NCBI GenBank assembly: GCA_964593795.1
Contig: CAZQJC010000147.1
Coordinates: 1-64,000, forward strand
Direction: 5' to 3'
Length of the DNA stretch: 64,000 bases
Source of the DNA: JAHFDS01 sp964593795
Lineage (GTDB): Bacteria > Myxococcota_A > Polyangia > JAHFDS01
A program made the position numbers and the translations under genes. A model generated the notes under the pieces. That model searched no databases. It saw only the letters and a program-made list of their open reading frames with translations, and had not been told where the DNA came from. Below, one piece after another: positions 26,319 to 35,097 of the stretch (positions within the stretch are counted from its first letter, which is position 1; each line of letters begins with the position of its first letter).

Positions 26319-29059
26319 TCTTCCTCCTCGCACATGTCGTCACCGGGCCGGTACTTCTCGACGGTCGCGGGGCACAGGGTCGAGCAGAGGCCGAGCATGT
26401 ACTTGTTGCTCCACCACCGGTTCCGCCGGCAGGTGTCCTCGTCCCCGCAGGGCGCCCCGTCCTCCGCGTTCTCCGCGATGTAGGCGCTCCAGCTCAGGGC
26501 GTCGCAGGCGGCGCGGTTCGAGTTGCTGCAGGCGCCGCAGTACGCGCAGAACGGGTGCTTGACCGTCAGCGGCTTCGGGAACCACTGCTTGCAGTACGAG
26601 AACAGCGGGTCGAGCTTCCACAGGGTGTACTTGTAGATCTCCTCCCAGTCGTCCCAGAGCGACCAGATGTCGACCTTCGCCTTGACCTCGCCGAAGAGCA
26701 GCTTGATGGTGAAATAGACGCCGCTCGTGAAGCGGTTCTGGAACGAGCCGCCCCAGTCGAAGCCGAACATGAAGCGCAGGAACGGGTGCAGCTTGAGCTC
26801 GATGAACGTCAGCGTCGCCTCGATGCCGCCGCGGAAGATGACGAGCGTGAGGTAGATCCCCGCCGACAGGCCCGCCTCGGCGGAGGGCCCGATCTCGACG
26901 GTGAACTGCCCCTCCTGGTTGGTCCCCGGGAACAGCGCCTTGGTGGGATCCTCGTCGGTGGGGCGGAGCCAGAAGTCGAGCGTCGGCGCCGCGGAGATCT
27001 CGCCTTCCGCGCACACCTGCCCGGAGATCTCGGCGATGTGCGGCAGCCCGCGGCGGATCTTGAAGCACTCCTCCTGCGCCAGCGTGAGCGCGAAGAGGTT
27101 CATCCCCTTGGCGCACTTGGCCGGCTTGCTCTTGCACGTGTCGTCGTGCTGCGGCGGCGCCGAGGTCGTGCACGTGCCGGTCACCTGATCGCAGCGGTGC
27201 GGCGCGCGGCAGCGTGGATTGCAGGTCTTCGGCGCACCGGCGACGCAGGTGGCGGTCCGGCCGTCGGCGCTCTGCTTGCAGACCTTGCCCGCGCCGCACG
27301 GCGGCCGGCATTGCTTGACGCACGCGCCGTCGACGCAGGTGGAGCCGCTCGGGCAGCCGATCCGGCACGTGCCCGGCTCGGGCTTCTCGCAGGCCGACGC
27401 GTCCATGCTGGTCTTCGGCTTGTTGAACCGCTTGATCTTGATCGGGACGCCGAAGACCCGGACGCTGCACTCGAACTTGTCCTTCTTCGCCTCGTCGGGC
27501 TCGGCCGGGTCCTCGCCATAGAAGCAGCCGACCGCGAGCGGGATCAGCGACAGGCTCGAGCCGAGCATGTTGAACTGGACCTTCGCGCCGAACCCCGCCG
27601 ACGCCTCCGGCTTGACGCCGCACTGGTCGCCCGAGACCTTGAGCGTCGCGACGCCATAGGGGCCCGCGCTCAGGGTGTCCGAGCCGAAGAGCTTCTCGAT
27701 GCTGAGGTTGAGGTTGATGAGATCGAGGTTGGCGGTGGCCGGCTGGCTCACGATCCGCACCGGGACGACGCGGCAGTTGTTCCCCGCGGGGTCCGCCGCC
27801 GGGCCTCGCTCGGCGAAGGAGGGCGTCACGCAGGCGCGGAGGTTGAAGAGGTCATGGCCGGCCCAGGGCTCGTCGCCGCGGCCCGACAGCCGCTCGCACG
27901 CGTCCGAGCCCGGCACGGCCGCCAGCGACGCGTCCACGGCGGTCGGCAGCCCGGGCACCATCTTCAGGATGGGGATCGAGGGCGCGAACGTCTCCCTGCT
28001 CCCCTGGGCGCGGCTCTGGACCTGGACCTGGAGGCCGGTGTAGGTGGTGCCGGCCACGCACGGCGCGTCGGGGGCGTCCCCCGCGCTGGCCGCGCGCGGA
28101 CACACCTCGAACGCCACCGACGCGTCGCCACCGGCAGCCTGGAGGGCGTCGATGGGCTGACCGTCCGCCTCCTGCTCGAAGCCGAAGAGCGCGGGCTCCA
28201 CGACCACGCTCAGCAGCGGATCGGCGGTGTCCACGGGGCAATTCGCGGGCAGGACGGCCACCGAGGACTTCAGCTTCGGCGTGCTCATCACGACGTCGGG
28301 CCCCGTCGTCGGGCCGACCGTCAGCTCGTACGCGCAGCCGGCCTCGCCGCCCGGCGCCGTGCAGAGGGCATTTCGGTCCTTGCCCGTCGTGTCCACGCGC
28401 GCAGGGGAGAAGATCTGCAGGCGCCTGCTCGCGGGTGGGACGTCGACGCCGTCCGGCGGCGGGTTCACCGCGGCCCAGAGGTAGAAGGTGTCGGCGCCGC
28501 CGCCTCCGAGGCACCGCGGCGGGATCGGGAACGTCTGGTCGAGCGTGAGCGTGACGCCGACGGCGAAGTCGTCCGTGCCGCCGTCGGAAGCGCCGCCATC
28601 CGCAATGCCGCCATCCGCAATGCCGGCGTCCTCGGGCGGCGCAATGACGGGGCCCCCGTCGGTCTGGATGATCCGTGGCGGCTGCCAGGCACGCTTGGGG
28701 TCGCCGAGGCCGAAGGTGCCGAGCGGGCACAGCGCGTCGAGCGCGAGCTGGTCGGGCGCGGAGGCGCGGATCAGGCCCACCTGGATGGGCTGGTTCCGGG
28801 TCGGATCGTAGCCGGGCTGCGTGGCCACCTGGAGGCGCACGCGGAGCGCGTGCAGGACCTCGAAGCGTGTCGACGGCTCACCGCCGGCGGCGAGGACCTC
28901 GAGCGACGTGATGGTGCCTGGATCGGGCAGCTCCTCGACCAGATCGGGCGAGCCCTCGGGAGGGACCGAGGGGTCCACCGAGCCGTCCGGGGCGCCGCAG
29001 GCCGGCACCACTAGCAATGCCGAGAAGAACCAATGCCAATGCCGTGAACTACTTGCCAA
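26315..29059 (-). CDS. very large Cys-rich lipoprotein, non-AUG start
   Basis: About 914 residues. The start is TTG at 29059, supported by GGAGGGGG 7 nt before it and by the signal peptide directly after it (WFFSALLVVPAC, lipobox). An Asp/Gly-rich linker (IADGGIADGGASDGG) is followed by beta-rich domains. A Cys-rich stretch near 600-670 (CPSGSTCVDGACVKQC type) precedes a C-terminal half with hydrophobic beta strands and Trp/Phe, ending with a Cys cluster and an acidic tail. No known family. First gene of the four-gene surface block; its stop overlaps the next start in GTGA. Confidence 0.75.
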   Translation of the reverse strand: MASSSRHWHWFFSALLVVPACGAPDGSVDPSVPPEGSPDLVEELPDPGTITSLEVLAAGGEPSTRFEVLHALRVRLQVATQPGYDPTRNQPIQVGLIRASAPDQLALDALCPLGTFGLGDPKRAWQPPRIIQTDGGPVIAPPEDAGIADGGIADGGASDGGTDDFAVGVTLTLDQTFPIPPRCLGGGGADTFYLWAAVNPPPDGVDVPPASRRLQIFSPARVDTTGKDRNALCTAPGGEAGCAYELTVGPTTGPDVVMSTPKLKSSVAVLPANCPVDTADPLLSVVVEPALFGFEQEADGQPIDALQAAGGDASVAFEVCPRAASAGDAPDAPCVAGTTYTGLQVQVQSRAQGSRETFAPSIPILKMVPGLPTAVDASLAAVPGSDACERLSGRGDEPWAGHDLFNLRACVTPSFAERGPAADPAGNNCRVVPVRIVSQPATANLDLINLNLSIEKLFGSDTLSAGPYGVATLKVSGDQCGVKPEASAGFGAKVQFNMLGSSLSLIPLAVGCFYGEDPAEPDEAKKDKFECSVRVFGVPIKIKRFNKPKTSMDASACEKPEPGTCRIGCPSGSTCVDGACVKQCRPPCGAGKVCKQSADGRTATCVAGAPKTCNPRCRAPHRCDQVTGTCTTSAPPQHDDTCKSKPAKCAKGMNLFALTLAQEECFKIRRGLPHIAEISGQVCAEGEISAAPTLDFWLRPTDEDPTKALFPGTNQEGQFTVEIGPSAEAGLSAGIYLTLVIFRGGIEATLTFIELKLHPFLRFMFGFDWGGSFQNRFTSGVYFTIKLLFGEVKAKVDIWSLWDDWEEIYKYTLWKLDPLFSYCKQWFPKPLTVKHPFCAYCGACSNSNRAACDALSWSAYIAENAEDGAPCGDEDTCRRNRWWSNKYMLGLCSTLCPATVEKYRPGDDMCEEEE

Positions 29060-29136
29060 TCACGTCCCCCTCCCATTGCAGGGATCAGGTCCAGGGGGGC
29101 ATCGTATTTCTTCGTAAGCAGTCTTCGCAATCCCCT

Positions 29137-29153
29137 TTCGCGAGATGCGAAAC
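29137..29153. other. inverted repeat upstream of the surface block
   Basis: TTTCGC-gagat-GCGAAA lies in the 144-bp gap between the FKBP gene and the TTG-started lipoprotein gene. It could be an operator or leader hairpin for the four-gene block. It is shorter and more AT-rich than the neighbouring hairpin. Confidence 0.35.
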
Positions 29154-29176
29154 TTCGGGGAGATACCGGCGCACAG

Positions 29177-29205
29177 AGTCCGACACCGGTGTGTGGGTTC
29201 GGACT
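29177..29205. terminator. hairpin at the end of the FKBP gene
   Basis: AGTCCGA (29177-29183) pairs with TCGGACT (29199-29205), overlapping the FKBP stop codon, with CACCGGTG in the loop. No T-run. A plausible terminator for the minus-strand FKBP transcript. Confidence 0.4.
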
Positions 29206-29695
29206 ACGCGCCTTCGGTGAGCTCGTCGGTCAGGTCCGGCACGTCGATCGGCGCGGGCGGCGGCACGCCCTGCTTGCGGATGGTCAGCAGCTTGACCTCG
29301 TACTGCACGTCCTCGTCGTGCAGCGGATGCAGGAGCTGCACCTTGACGCTGTCCGCGCCTCGCTCCACGACCTCGAAGGTGACGGGCAGGCCGCCGGGGC
29401 CGCTCGCCTGGAAGCGCGCGCCGACCTGCGGATCCGTGCCCGCGGGGAACTCGGCGAGCGCGATCTTGCTGATGGGCGAGACCTCGCGCGGCACGAGCTG
29501 CCCGGCCGGGATCGTGCCCTTTCGCGACTCACCCGCCTGCATGCCCTGCATGGCCTTGGCGAGGCCCGGCAGGAGGCCGGGTTGTCCCAGGGTGAACGAC
29601 AGAGGCTTGCCTTCCTCCGAGCGTTCGATGATCTCACCCCGGCCGTTCCGCAGGACGTAGTCGATCGTCACCAGCGTGCCGTCGGCAACCTTCAT
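29204..29695 (-). CDS. SlyD-like FKBP-type peptidyl-prolyl isomerase
   Basis: A 163-residue protein from the ATG at 29695 (an ATG 15 nt upstream is possible). MKVADGTLVTIDYVLRNGRGEIIERS, then GQPGLLPGLAKAMQGMQAGES and an inserted flap domain (VPREVSPISKIALAEFP) give the SlyD/IF-domain layout. A cis/trans proline isomerase with chaperone activity, probably cytoplasmic (no signal peptide). The C-terminal tail is short and lacks the His/Cys-rich metal-binding extension of E. coli SlyD. It lies 76 bp downstream of the carbonic anhydrase-like gene on the same strand. Confidence 0.9.
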   Translation of the reverse strand: MKVADGTLVTIDYVLRNGRGEIIERSEEGKPLSFTLGQPGLLPGLAKAMQGMQAGESRKGTIPAGQLVPREVSPISKIALAEFPAGTDPQVGARFQASGPGGLPVTFEVVERGADSVKVQLLHPLHDEDVQYEVKLLTIRKQGVPPPAPIDVPDLTDELTEGA

Positions 29696-29771
29696 GGTTC
29701 GAGGATACAACAGCCGCTGGCCGCGCGGCCTCTACTCGTCGTCGTCGTTCGAGTGGCGTCGCCTCTGATCG

Positions 29772-30425
29772 TCAGTGCGGCAGCATTCGTTCGGTCATCG
29801 TGTCGATGTCGACCAGCTTGACGAGGAGCTTGCCCTCGGCGATGCGCTGCGCCAGCACCGGGCGGCGGAGGAGCTCGCGTAGCCGCTCGTCGCGCTCGTC
29901 GACGGCCTTGGCGAGGGCGGGCAGTCGCTTCCGCTGCGCCTCGGACGCGGCGACCTTCTCGGCCGCGCAGTCGGAGTGCCGCGTGATGAGGATGAGCTTG
30001 ACGCCCGACTCGACCGCGAGCTCGAGCATGTCCTCCTCGTGGTCGGACACCACCGAGCCGGCCGTGCGGATGACGTAGTAGTAGTGGCGCGTGTCGCCCG
30101 TCAGCTCGTTGGTGTCGAGGCGCGCGTCCATGCACACCACCATCGCCACGAGCGGGTGCCGGAAGGTCCGCGGGAACGTGCTCCGCACCCGGGCGGAGAG
30201 CTCGTTCTGGCGGAGCACCTCGCGCCAGACGTCCTCGGCGGAGATGTCGTGGTGGTGCTCGAAGTCGTAGCTCTCGAGGTGGTCCTGCATGCGGTAGCCG
30301 AGGTTGGCCAGCGCCCCGCCGAGCATGAACTGCGCGCGCAGCCCTGCGTGGGTGTAGCCGAGGCCGAGCGTCGCCACGATGACCACGCTCGCGACCGCGA
30401 TGAGCGCCTTCTTCCGCCGCGTCAT
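29772..30425 (-). CDS. membrane-anchored beta-carbonic anhydrase
   Basis: A 217-residue protein with one N-terminal transmembrane helix (about 7-24). The rest matches beta-carbonic anhydrase: Cys98, Asp100 and Arg102 in CMDAR; IRTAG; His150 and Cys153 in RHSDC. The zinc ligands and the Asp-Arg pair are all present, so catalysis of CO2 hydration is plausible. Compared with soluble members it has an extra helical N-region and a shorter C-terminus. The helix would place it in the periplasm or on the inner face depending on topology. A second, soluble family member is at 36912. Confidence 0.85.
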   Translation of the reverse strand: MTRRKKALIAVASVVIVATLGLGYTHAGLRAQFMLGGALANLGYRMQDHLESYDFEHHHDISAEDVWREVLRQNELSARVRSTFPRTFRHPLVAMVVCMDARLDTNELTGDTRHYYYVIRTAGSVVSDHEEDMLELAVESGVKLILITRHSDCAAEKVAASEAQRKRLPALAKAVDERDERLRELLRRPVLAQRIAEGKLLVKLVDIDTMTERMLPH

Positions 30426-30597
30426 GCCGCACCGCCTGCTGAGATGCCCCCAGTATCGTCCCGGGGCGCCGGCGGCCGTTGACTCGCATCAAGTGCCGCG
30501 CGGATTCTGCCGGAGCGTGGGCGCTGTCCTCGGCGCGGGTGCACGCACTATCCTGGGGTTGCGCCGCTCGTGGCGCCGATCGTACCCGGGAGGGCTC

Positions 30598-32874
30598 ATG
30601 GCTCGTGGCTGGCGCGTGTTTCTGATCATGGGGCTCCTCACGGCGTGCGAGAGCAAGCCGGGCGTCGGGGCCGGTGGGGCCGGCGGTGCCGGCGGGGCCG
30701 GGTCGGGCGCGGGGGGCGGGGCCGGCGGGGCCGGGGCCAGCGCCCAGGACGCGGGCGTCCGCGACGGCGCGAGCGGCGGCGGCGGCGCCCCGGACGGCGC
30801 CACGCGCGACGGCGCCGGTGCGCCCGACGGCCCGTGCACGGCCCAGACGTGCCAGGCGCTCGGCCTCGAGTGCGGGACGCGGCCCGACGGCTGCGGCGGC
30901 CGCCTCGACTGCGGCGCCTGCACCGCGCCCGCCTTCTGCGGCGGGGCCGGCGTCCCCAACAGGTGCGGCGGCTCGGGCACGCCGACGCACGGCCTGACCA
31001 TCCCCGACGCGCACCCGCGCCTGTGGTTCAACCCGGTGCGGCTCGCGCGCGCCCGCGCGTGGATCGCGGCGCATCCCTTTGCGCCGCCCGACGGCGAGGA
31101 CAACGCCGGCGGCTACGGAGACGTGGCGCTGCACGGCCTGCTCACCGACAACGCGACGGGCTCGTGCACGACCGCGATCGCGTGGGGCCTGTCGCGCCTC
31201 GGCGACGTGCGGGACACGGGCGGCGTGGCGTGCGACCCGTGCCGCTGGACGGGAGAGCAGCTCATCCTCGTGTTCGACTGGTGCCACGCCTACATGTCTG
31301 CGGCCGATCGCACGACGTACATCGCCGCGATGAACGCGGGGCTGCAGGCCTGGAGCCGCAATGACTGGGGCGGCCCTGGGATGTTCCAGAACAACTACTA
31401 CTGGGGCTACCTGCGCAACGAGCTCGAGTGGGCGATCACCTCGTACACGGAGAACACGGCGTGGGCCGAGGCGATGCTGGGCTGGGTGCTCGACGACCGC
31501 CTCGCCAATGCGTTCAACCCGTCGACGCGCCCCGGCGGCGCGAGCCGCGGCGGCATCGCGTACGAGGGCTCCGAGTACGGCCCGGTCGTCGGCGCCTATC
31601 CGCTCGTGCCGTTCGTCACCGCCGGCTTGCTCGGGCGCAACCTCTACGACGAGACCGACTTCTGGCGCGAGTTCGTCTACGGCGTCATCCACCAGACCAC
31701 GCAGGGGCCGACCACGATCCCCGGCGTGCCCGGGACCGGCTACACCGTGTACCCGTTCTCCGACGAGGAGCGCTGGAACGAGCGCTTCCAGGCGGAGACG
31801 CATTATTTCCCCGATTTCATGGCGACCATTGCGCAGGTCTGGCCGACGACGTCGGTGGGCCGGCACGCGCAGCAATGGCTGACGATGGTGGGCGCTCCGC
31901 CGTGGCGGCACGTGCAGGCCGTGGCGGAGGCCGTGACCCCGCTGCCCTTCGACTCGATCCCGCTCGATTTCTACGCGTCGGGTCCGCGCTACCTCTACGG
32001 GCGCAATGCGTGGGGCGCGCGGTCGACGGCGTTCCTGCTGCAGCTCGGCGACGGCGCCGAGAACACCATCGGCCACCAGCACGGCGACTACGGCACGTTC
32101 CAGATCTGGCGCGGCGGCCGCTTCCTGTCGCACGAATCGGTCGGGTACTCCGGCTCGTCCTCGACCGACGTGGTCGGCTACTCGGGCATGGGCACGACGG
32201 ACGGCGCGCTCGGGATCGCGCACAACACGCTGCTCGTCGACGGCGCGAACCCGGGCCCGCAGTACTCGCGGGCCGCCGCGGTCGTCGAGCGGCTCGAGTC
32301 GCAGCGCGGCTACTCGTACGCGGTCGTGGACCTCGTGCCGCCCGCGTCGGCGATGCAGGAGTGGCGGCGCGAGGTGGTGTTCGTGCGCGCCCTCGAGACG
32401 TTCGTCATCCTCGACCGCGTGCAGGCGGGCGCGACCGCGACGAGGACCTTCCTCAACCACTGCGAGACCGCTCCGGCCGTGTCGGGCAACACGAGCGCGA
32501 TCTGCACGGTCGGGGACCAGGCGCTCGTCATGACCACGCTCCTGCCCGCGCAGCGCACGTACCGCGTGGTCCGCGAGGGCACCGCGGTCCACAGCCAGCA
32601 CCGCATCGAGGTGGACACCGTGCCCGGGACGGCGCAGGGCTACATCCTCACGGTGCTCCAGGCCCGGGACGCCGCCGCGGCGAGCCTGGCGCCGTCGGTC
32701 ACGGACAGCGGGACGTCGTTCGTGGTCGCGCTCGACGCGTCGAACCGCGTCACCTTCGACAAGGGCATGACCTCCCAGGGCGGCTCGATCACCGTCGGCG
32801 GCGCCACCACGACCTTCCGGAGCGGCGTGCAGTCGATGGTCGTCACCGACGATGGGCCGGTGTGGCAGCCCTGA
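30598..32874 (+). CDS. lipoprotein with heparinase II/III-like polysaccharide lyase domain
   Basis: A 758-residue protein; ATG at 30598 after GGGAGGG. Lipobox LLTAC. A low-complexity Gly/Ala linker, then a CGGxLDCGAC Cys motif (about 80-115). Residues about 130-430 are an alpha/alpha toroid (HPRLWFNPVRLARAR, EGSEYGPVVGAY). From about 450 there is a beta-sandwich with GHQHGDYGTFQIWRGGRFL, the His-containing signature of heparinase II/III and related lyases. Expected to act on uronic-acid polysaccharides outside the cell; substrate unknown. It is divergent from the membrane carbonic anhydrase. Confidence 0.82.
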   Translation: MARGWRVFLIMGLLTACESKPGVGAGGAGGAGGAGSGAGGGAGGAGASAQDAGVRDGASGGGGAPDGATRDGAGAPDGPCTAQTCQALGLECGTRPDGCGGRLDCGACTAPAFCGGAGVPNRCGGSGTPTHGLTIPDAHPRLWFNPVRLARARAWIAAHPFAPPDGEDNAGGYGDVALHGLLTDNATGSCTTAIAWGLSRLGDVRDTGGVACDPCRWTGEQLILVFDWCHAYMSAADRTTYIAAMNAGLQAWSRNDWGGPGMFQNNYYWGYLRNELEWAITSYTENTAWAEAMLGWVLDDRLANAFNPSTRPGGASRGGIAYEGSEYGPVVGAYPLVPFVTAGLLGRNLYDETDFWREFVYGVIHQTTQGPTTIPGVPGTGYTVYPFSDEERWNERFQAETHYFPDFMATIAQVWPTTSVGRHAQQWLTMVGAPPWRHVQAVAEAVTPLPFDSIPLDFYASGPRYLYGRNAWGARSTAFLLQLGDGAENTIGHQHGDYGTFQIWRGGRFLSHESVGYSGSSSTDVVGYSGMGTTDGALGIAHNTLLVDGANPGPQYSRAAAVVERLESQRGYSYAVVDLVPPASAMQEWRREVVFVRALETFVILDRVQAGATATRTFLNHCETAPAVSGNTSAICTVGDQALVMTTLLPAQRTYRVVREGTAVHSQHRIEVDTVPGTAQGYILTVLQARDAAAASLAPSVTDSGTSFVVALDASNRVTFDKGMTSQGGSITVGGATTTFRSGVQSMVVTDDGPVWQP

Positions 32875-32981
32875 TCCAGGACCCGACGACGTGCCTCGGG
32901 TCGTGCGAGCGCCGCCTTCCGCGCGTCGCGTAGCGCGTCGTGGCGCTCCTCGGGCGATGGTCGATTCGATAGGCTTCTGAC

Positions 32982-33821
32982 ATGGCAGCCAAGACCCCCC
33001 CGAAGAAGAAGCCCGCCTCGCGAGCGATCGCGGGGGGGCCCAAGGCGCCCAGGGCGCCCAAGGCGCCCAAGGCGCCCAAGGCGCGGATGACGCTCGACGA
33101 GGCCATGCGCGCGCTGGAGCAGGCCGGGTCCGCGCAGACGCGGAAGACCTACGCCCGGCACGGCGCCGCCGAGCCGATGTTCGGCGTCAGCTTCGCCACG
33201 CTCAAGGCGCTGACCAAGCGCATCGACGTCGACCACGAGCTGGCGCTCGCGCTCTGGGACACCGGCAACTTCGACGCGCGGAACCTCGCCGTGAAGATCG
33301 TGGACCCCGCGCGGATGACGCCGGCCGACCTCGACCGCTGGGCGCGCGAGGCGTCCCCGTCGCGGATGTGCGGCGGTTACGTCGGCATGCTGGCAGCCGA
33401 GGGCGCCCACGGCGCCAGGAAGGCCGCCGAGTGGCTCGCGTCGAGGGACGGCCGTGAGCGCAGCGCCGGCTGGTCGCTCCTCGGACAGCTCGCCCAGCGC
33501 GACGAGGCGACTCCCGACGCGTTCTTCGAGCAGCGACTCGCCGACATCGAGCGCACGATCCACGCTGCCCCGAGCGCCGAGCGCGAGGGGATGAACATGG
33601 CCCTCATCCTGATCGGCTGCCGCAGCGCCAGCCTGCGCAAGGCCGCCCTCGCCGCCGCGAAGCGGATCGGCAAGGTCGAGGTCGATCACGGCGACACGGA
33701 CTGCAAGACACCGGACGCCGCCGCGTACATCGCGAAGACGTGGGCCCACTCCACGTCGAAGGGGTTCGAGTCGCCGGCGGCACACGAGCGGACGAGGGAG
33801 AGGCCCCGGCGGCGCTGCTGA
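32982..33821 (+). CDS. AlkD-like DNA alkylation repair protein
   Basis: A 279-residue protein. An N-terminal basic tail has a KAP repeat (KAPKAPKAPKA) that could contact DNA. Residues 35 on form HEAT-like repeats of the AlkD family: TRKTYARHGAAEPMFGV, then LALALWDTGNFDARNLAVKI and GRERSAGWSLLGQLA. The family excises alkylated bases. The conserved Trp/Asp/Arg catalytic residues cannot be verified without alignment. The expanded tail is encoded by a repetitive GGCGCCCAA tract and may vary between strains. Confidence 0.85.
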   Translation: MAAKTPPKKKPASRAIAGGPKAPRAPKAPKAPKARMTLDEAMRALEQAGSAQTRKTYARHGAAEPMFGVSFATLKALTKRIDVDHELALALWDTGNFDARNLAVKIVDPARMTPADLDRWAREASPSRMCGGYVGMLAAEGAHGARKAAEWLASRDGRERSAGWSLLGQLAQRDEATPDAFFEQRLADIERTIHAAPSAEREGMNMALILIGCRSASLRKAALAAAKRIGKVEVDHGDTDCKTPDAAAYIAKTWAHSTSKGFESPAAHERTRERPRRRC

Positions 33822-33849
33822 CCGTCGATGGCGATGCAGGGACGAGATC

Positions 33850-34902
33850 TCACCGGGGAGGGGGCGTCAACGTGGTCACCACCTCGTCGAGAGCGCGTCG
33901 GGTCTCGACGAGCTCGAGCGTGTCCTCGTCGGGCGGGCCGTAGGGGAGCAGCGCCGCCGCCGTGCTCGTGAGCTGCTGCCGCGCCTGGGAGACGGCCGCG
34001 CGCGTCCGCTCCAGCTCGGCGTTCGCCGCGGCCAGCTTGCGTGCCGCCTTCGACTCGAGGTGCCGGCGTACCAGCTGCGCGCGCTCGTCGGCGGCCTCGC
34101 GCTCGGTCACGTCGAAGACCGTGACGCCCGCCGCGAGCGCGGCCAGGAAGAGCGCGACCATCGAGCCCCGCGTCCTGGACCGACGAGCAATCGTCGGGTA
34201 CGGGGGCGCGGCGGTGTCGCCGGGGACGAACCCGGCCACGCCCTCCGACGTGGCCGCGGGCGCGTCGAACGAGAACTCCGTCCGGGGCGCCGGCGGCGGG
34301 ATCTGCAGCGTCGCCTCGTACGCGATCGAGGGCACGATCGGCCTTTCGACCGGCGTCAGCTCCATCGTGGCGGAGAGCGCCAGCGGCACCGGCTCGAGGA
34401 CGGCCTCGGGCACCGGGGGAGCCGACGCCGGGAGGACCGCCATCGCCTCCTGCGGCGGTGCGGGCGCGACCGCCGCGGCGGGCAGCGGCGTCCGCACGAG
34501 CCGGATCGGGGGCGGGGTGGAGCGGCGCGTGGTGCCGCGGTGCTGGACGAGCAGCGTCGGCCCGTGGCGTCCGACCTGCAGTCGTGCGCCGTTCGGGAGC
34601 GGGCAGCCGCCTTCCGGGACGGGCCGTCCCTGCAGGAGCACGTCCCCGTGCCCCGGGATGTCGAGCACGACGAGCTCGTCGTCGCGCAGGATGATGATCG
34701 CGTGGTGCTTGGCCACGGCGGGGTCGAGGAGCGCGTCGAACTTCACCAGGCAGTCCGCGCCGTGGCCCACCACGATGCCCTCGACGACGTCCTCGGCGCT
34801 GAGCTGCCGCGTGCGCCCGCTCAGCGACCCTCCCTGGATCCGCAACGTGAGGTCGAGCGGACGCGACGGGTCGGCGCTGGCTGGGCTCGGCATGGGCTGC
34901 AT
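33850..34902 (-). CDS. FHA-like membrane protein with coiled coil
   Basis: A 350-residue protein. An N-terminal FHA-like fold (about 18-115) has lost key phosphopeptide residues: GR of the first loop is GH (VVGHGADC) and the SxxH loop reads AKHHA. It may be a structural or protein-binding domain only. A Pro/Ala-rich linker (about 120-240) leads to one transmembrane helix (MVALFLAALAAGVTVF) and a coiled coil (about 275-325, many Glu/Arg/Ala heptads). Its stop faces the end of the AlkD gene. Could be a membrane scaffold near the kinases. Confidence 0.75.
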   Translation of the reverse strand: MQPMPSPASADPSRPLDLTLRIQGGSLSGRTRQLSAEDVVEGIVVGHGADCLVKFDALLDPAVAKHHAIIILRDDELVVLDIPGHGDVLLQGRPVPEGGCPLPNGARLQVGRHGPTLLVQHRGTTRRSTPPPIRLVRTPLPAAAVAPAPPQEAMAVLPASAPPVPEAVLEPVPLALSATMELTPVERPIVPSIAYEATLQIPPPAPRTEFSFDAPAATSEGVAGFVPGDTAAPPYPTIARRSRTRGSMVALFLAALAAGVTVFDVTEREAADERAQLVRRHLESKAARKLAAANAELERTRAAVSQARQQLTSTAAALLPYGPPDEDTLELVETRRALDEVVTTLTPPPR

Positions 34903-34952
34903 CGAGCGGGGAGTGAAGCAGACCCCGTGCCAGCGGTAACCCGCTTGAATCG

Positions 34953-34964
34953 CTGATCGATCAG
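34953..34964. other. 12-bp perfect palindrome CTGATCGATCAG
   Basis: Lies in the 176-bp divergent region between the FHA-like gene (minus) and the toxin-antitoxin operon (plus). May be an operator. No flanking promoter is recognisable. Confidence 0.3.
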
Positions 34965-35078
34965 GGCCGGTTGAGGGGGGCGCCCCGCGGCGATTCGAGC
35001 GTTTTCCCCCAGGCTCCGTCGGGCGCTGGTGAGCCGAGCTGTCCCTCGACGCCAGCCGCGCTTGACCGTCCGACCTGC

Positions 35079-35097
35079 GTCATACACTGTGTATGAC
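35079..35097. promoter_or_regulatory. VapB operator: 19-bp perfect palindrome abutting the start codon
   Basis: GTCATACAC-T-GTGTATGAC, nine-base arms with a single central base, ends at 35097, directly before the ATG at 35098. Upstream TTGACC (35062-35067) fits a -35 box, and TACACT (35083-35088) fits a -10 box with a 15-bp spacer, so the palindrome covers the -10. Transcription would start within a few bases of the ATG, implying a leaderless message. Typical of ribbon-helix-helix antitoxin autorepression. Confidence 0.8.

Noticed and set aside
33755..33785. T-loop-like word GGTTCGAGTC
   Set aside because: It is inside the AlkD-like coding sequence; no acceptor or anticodon arm is visible, so no tRNA.
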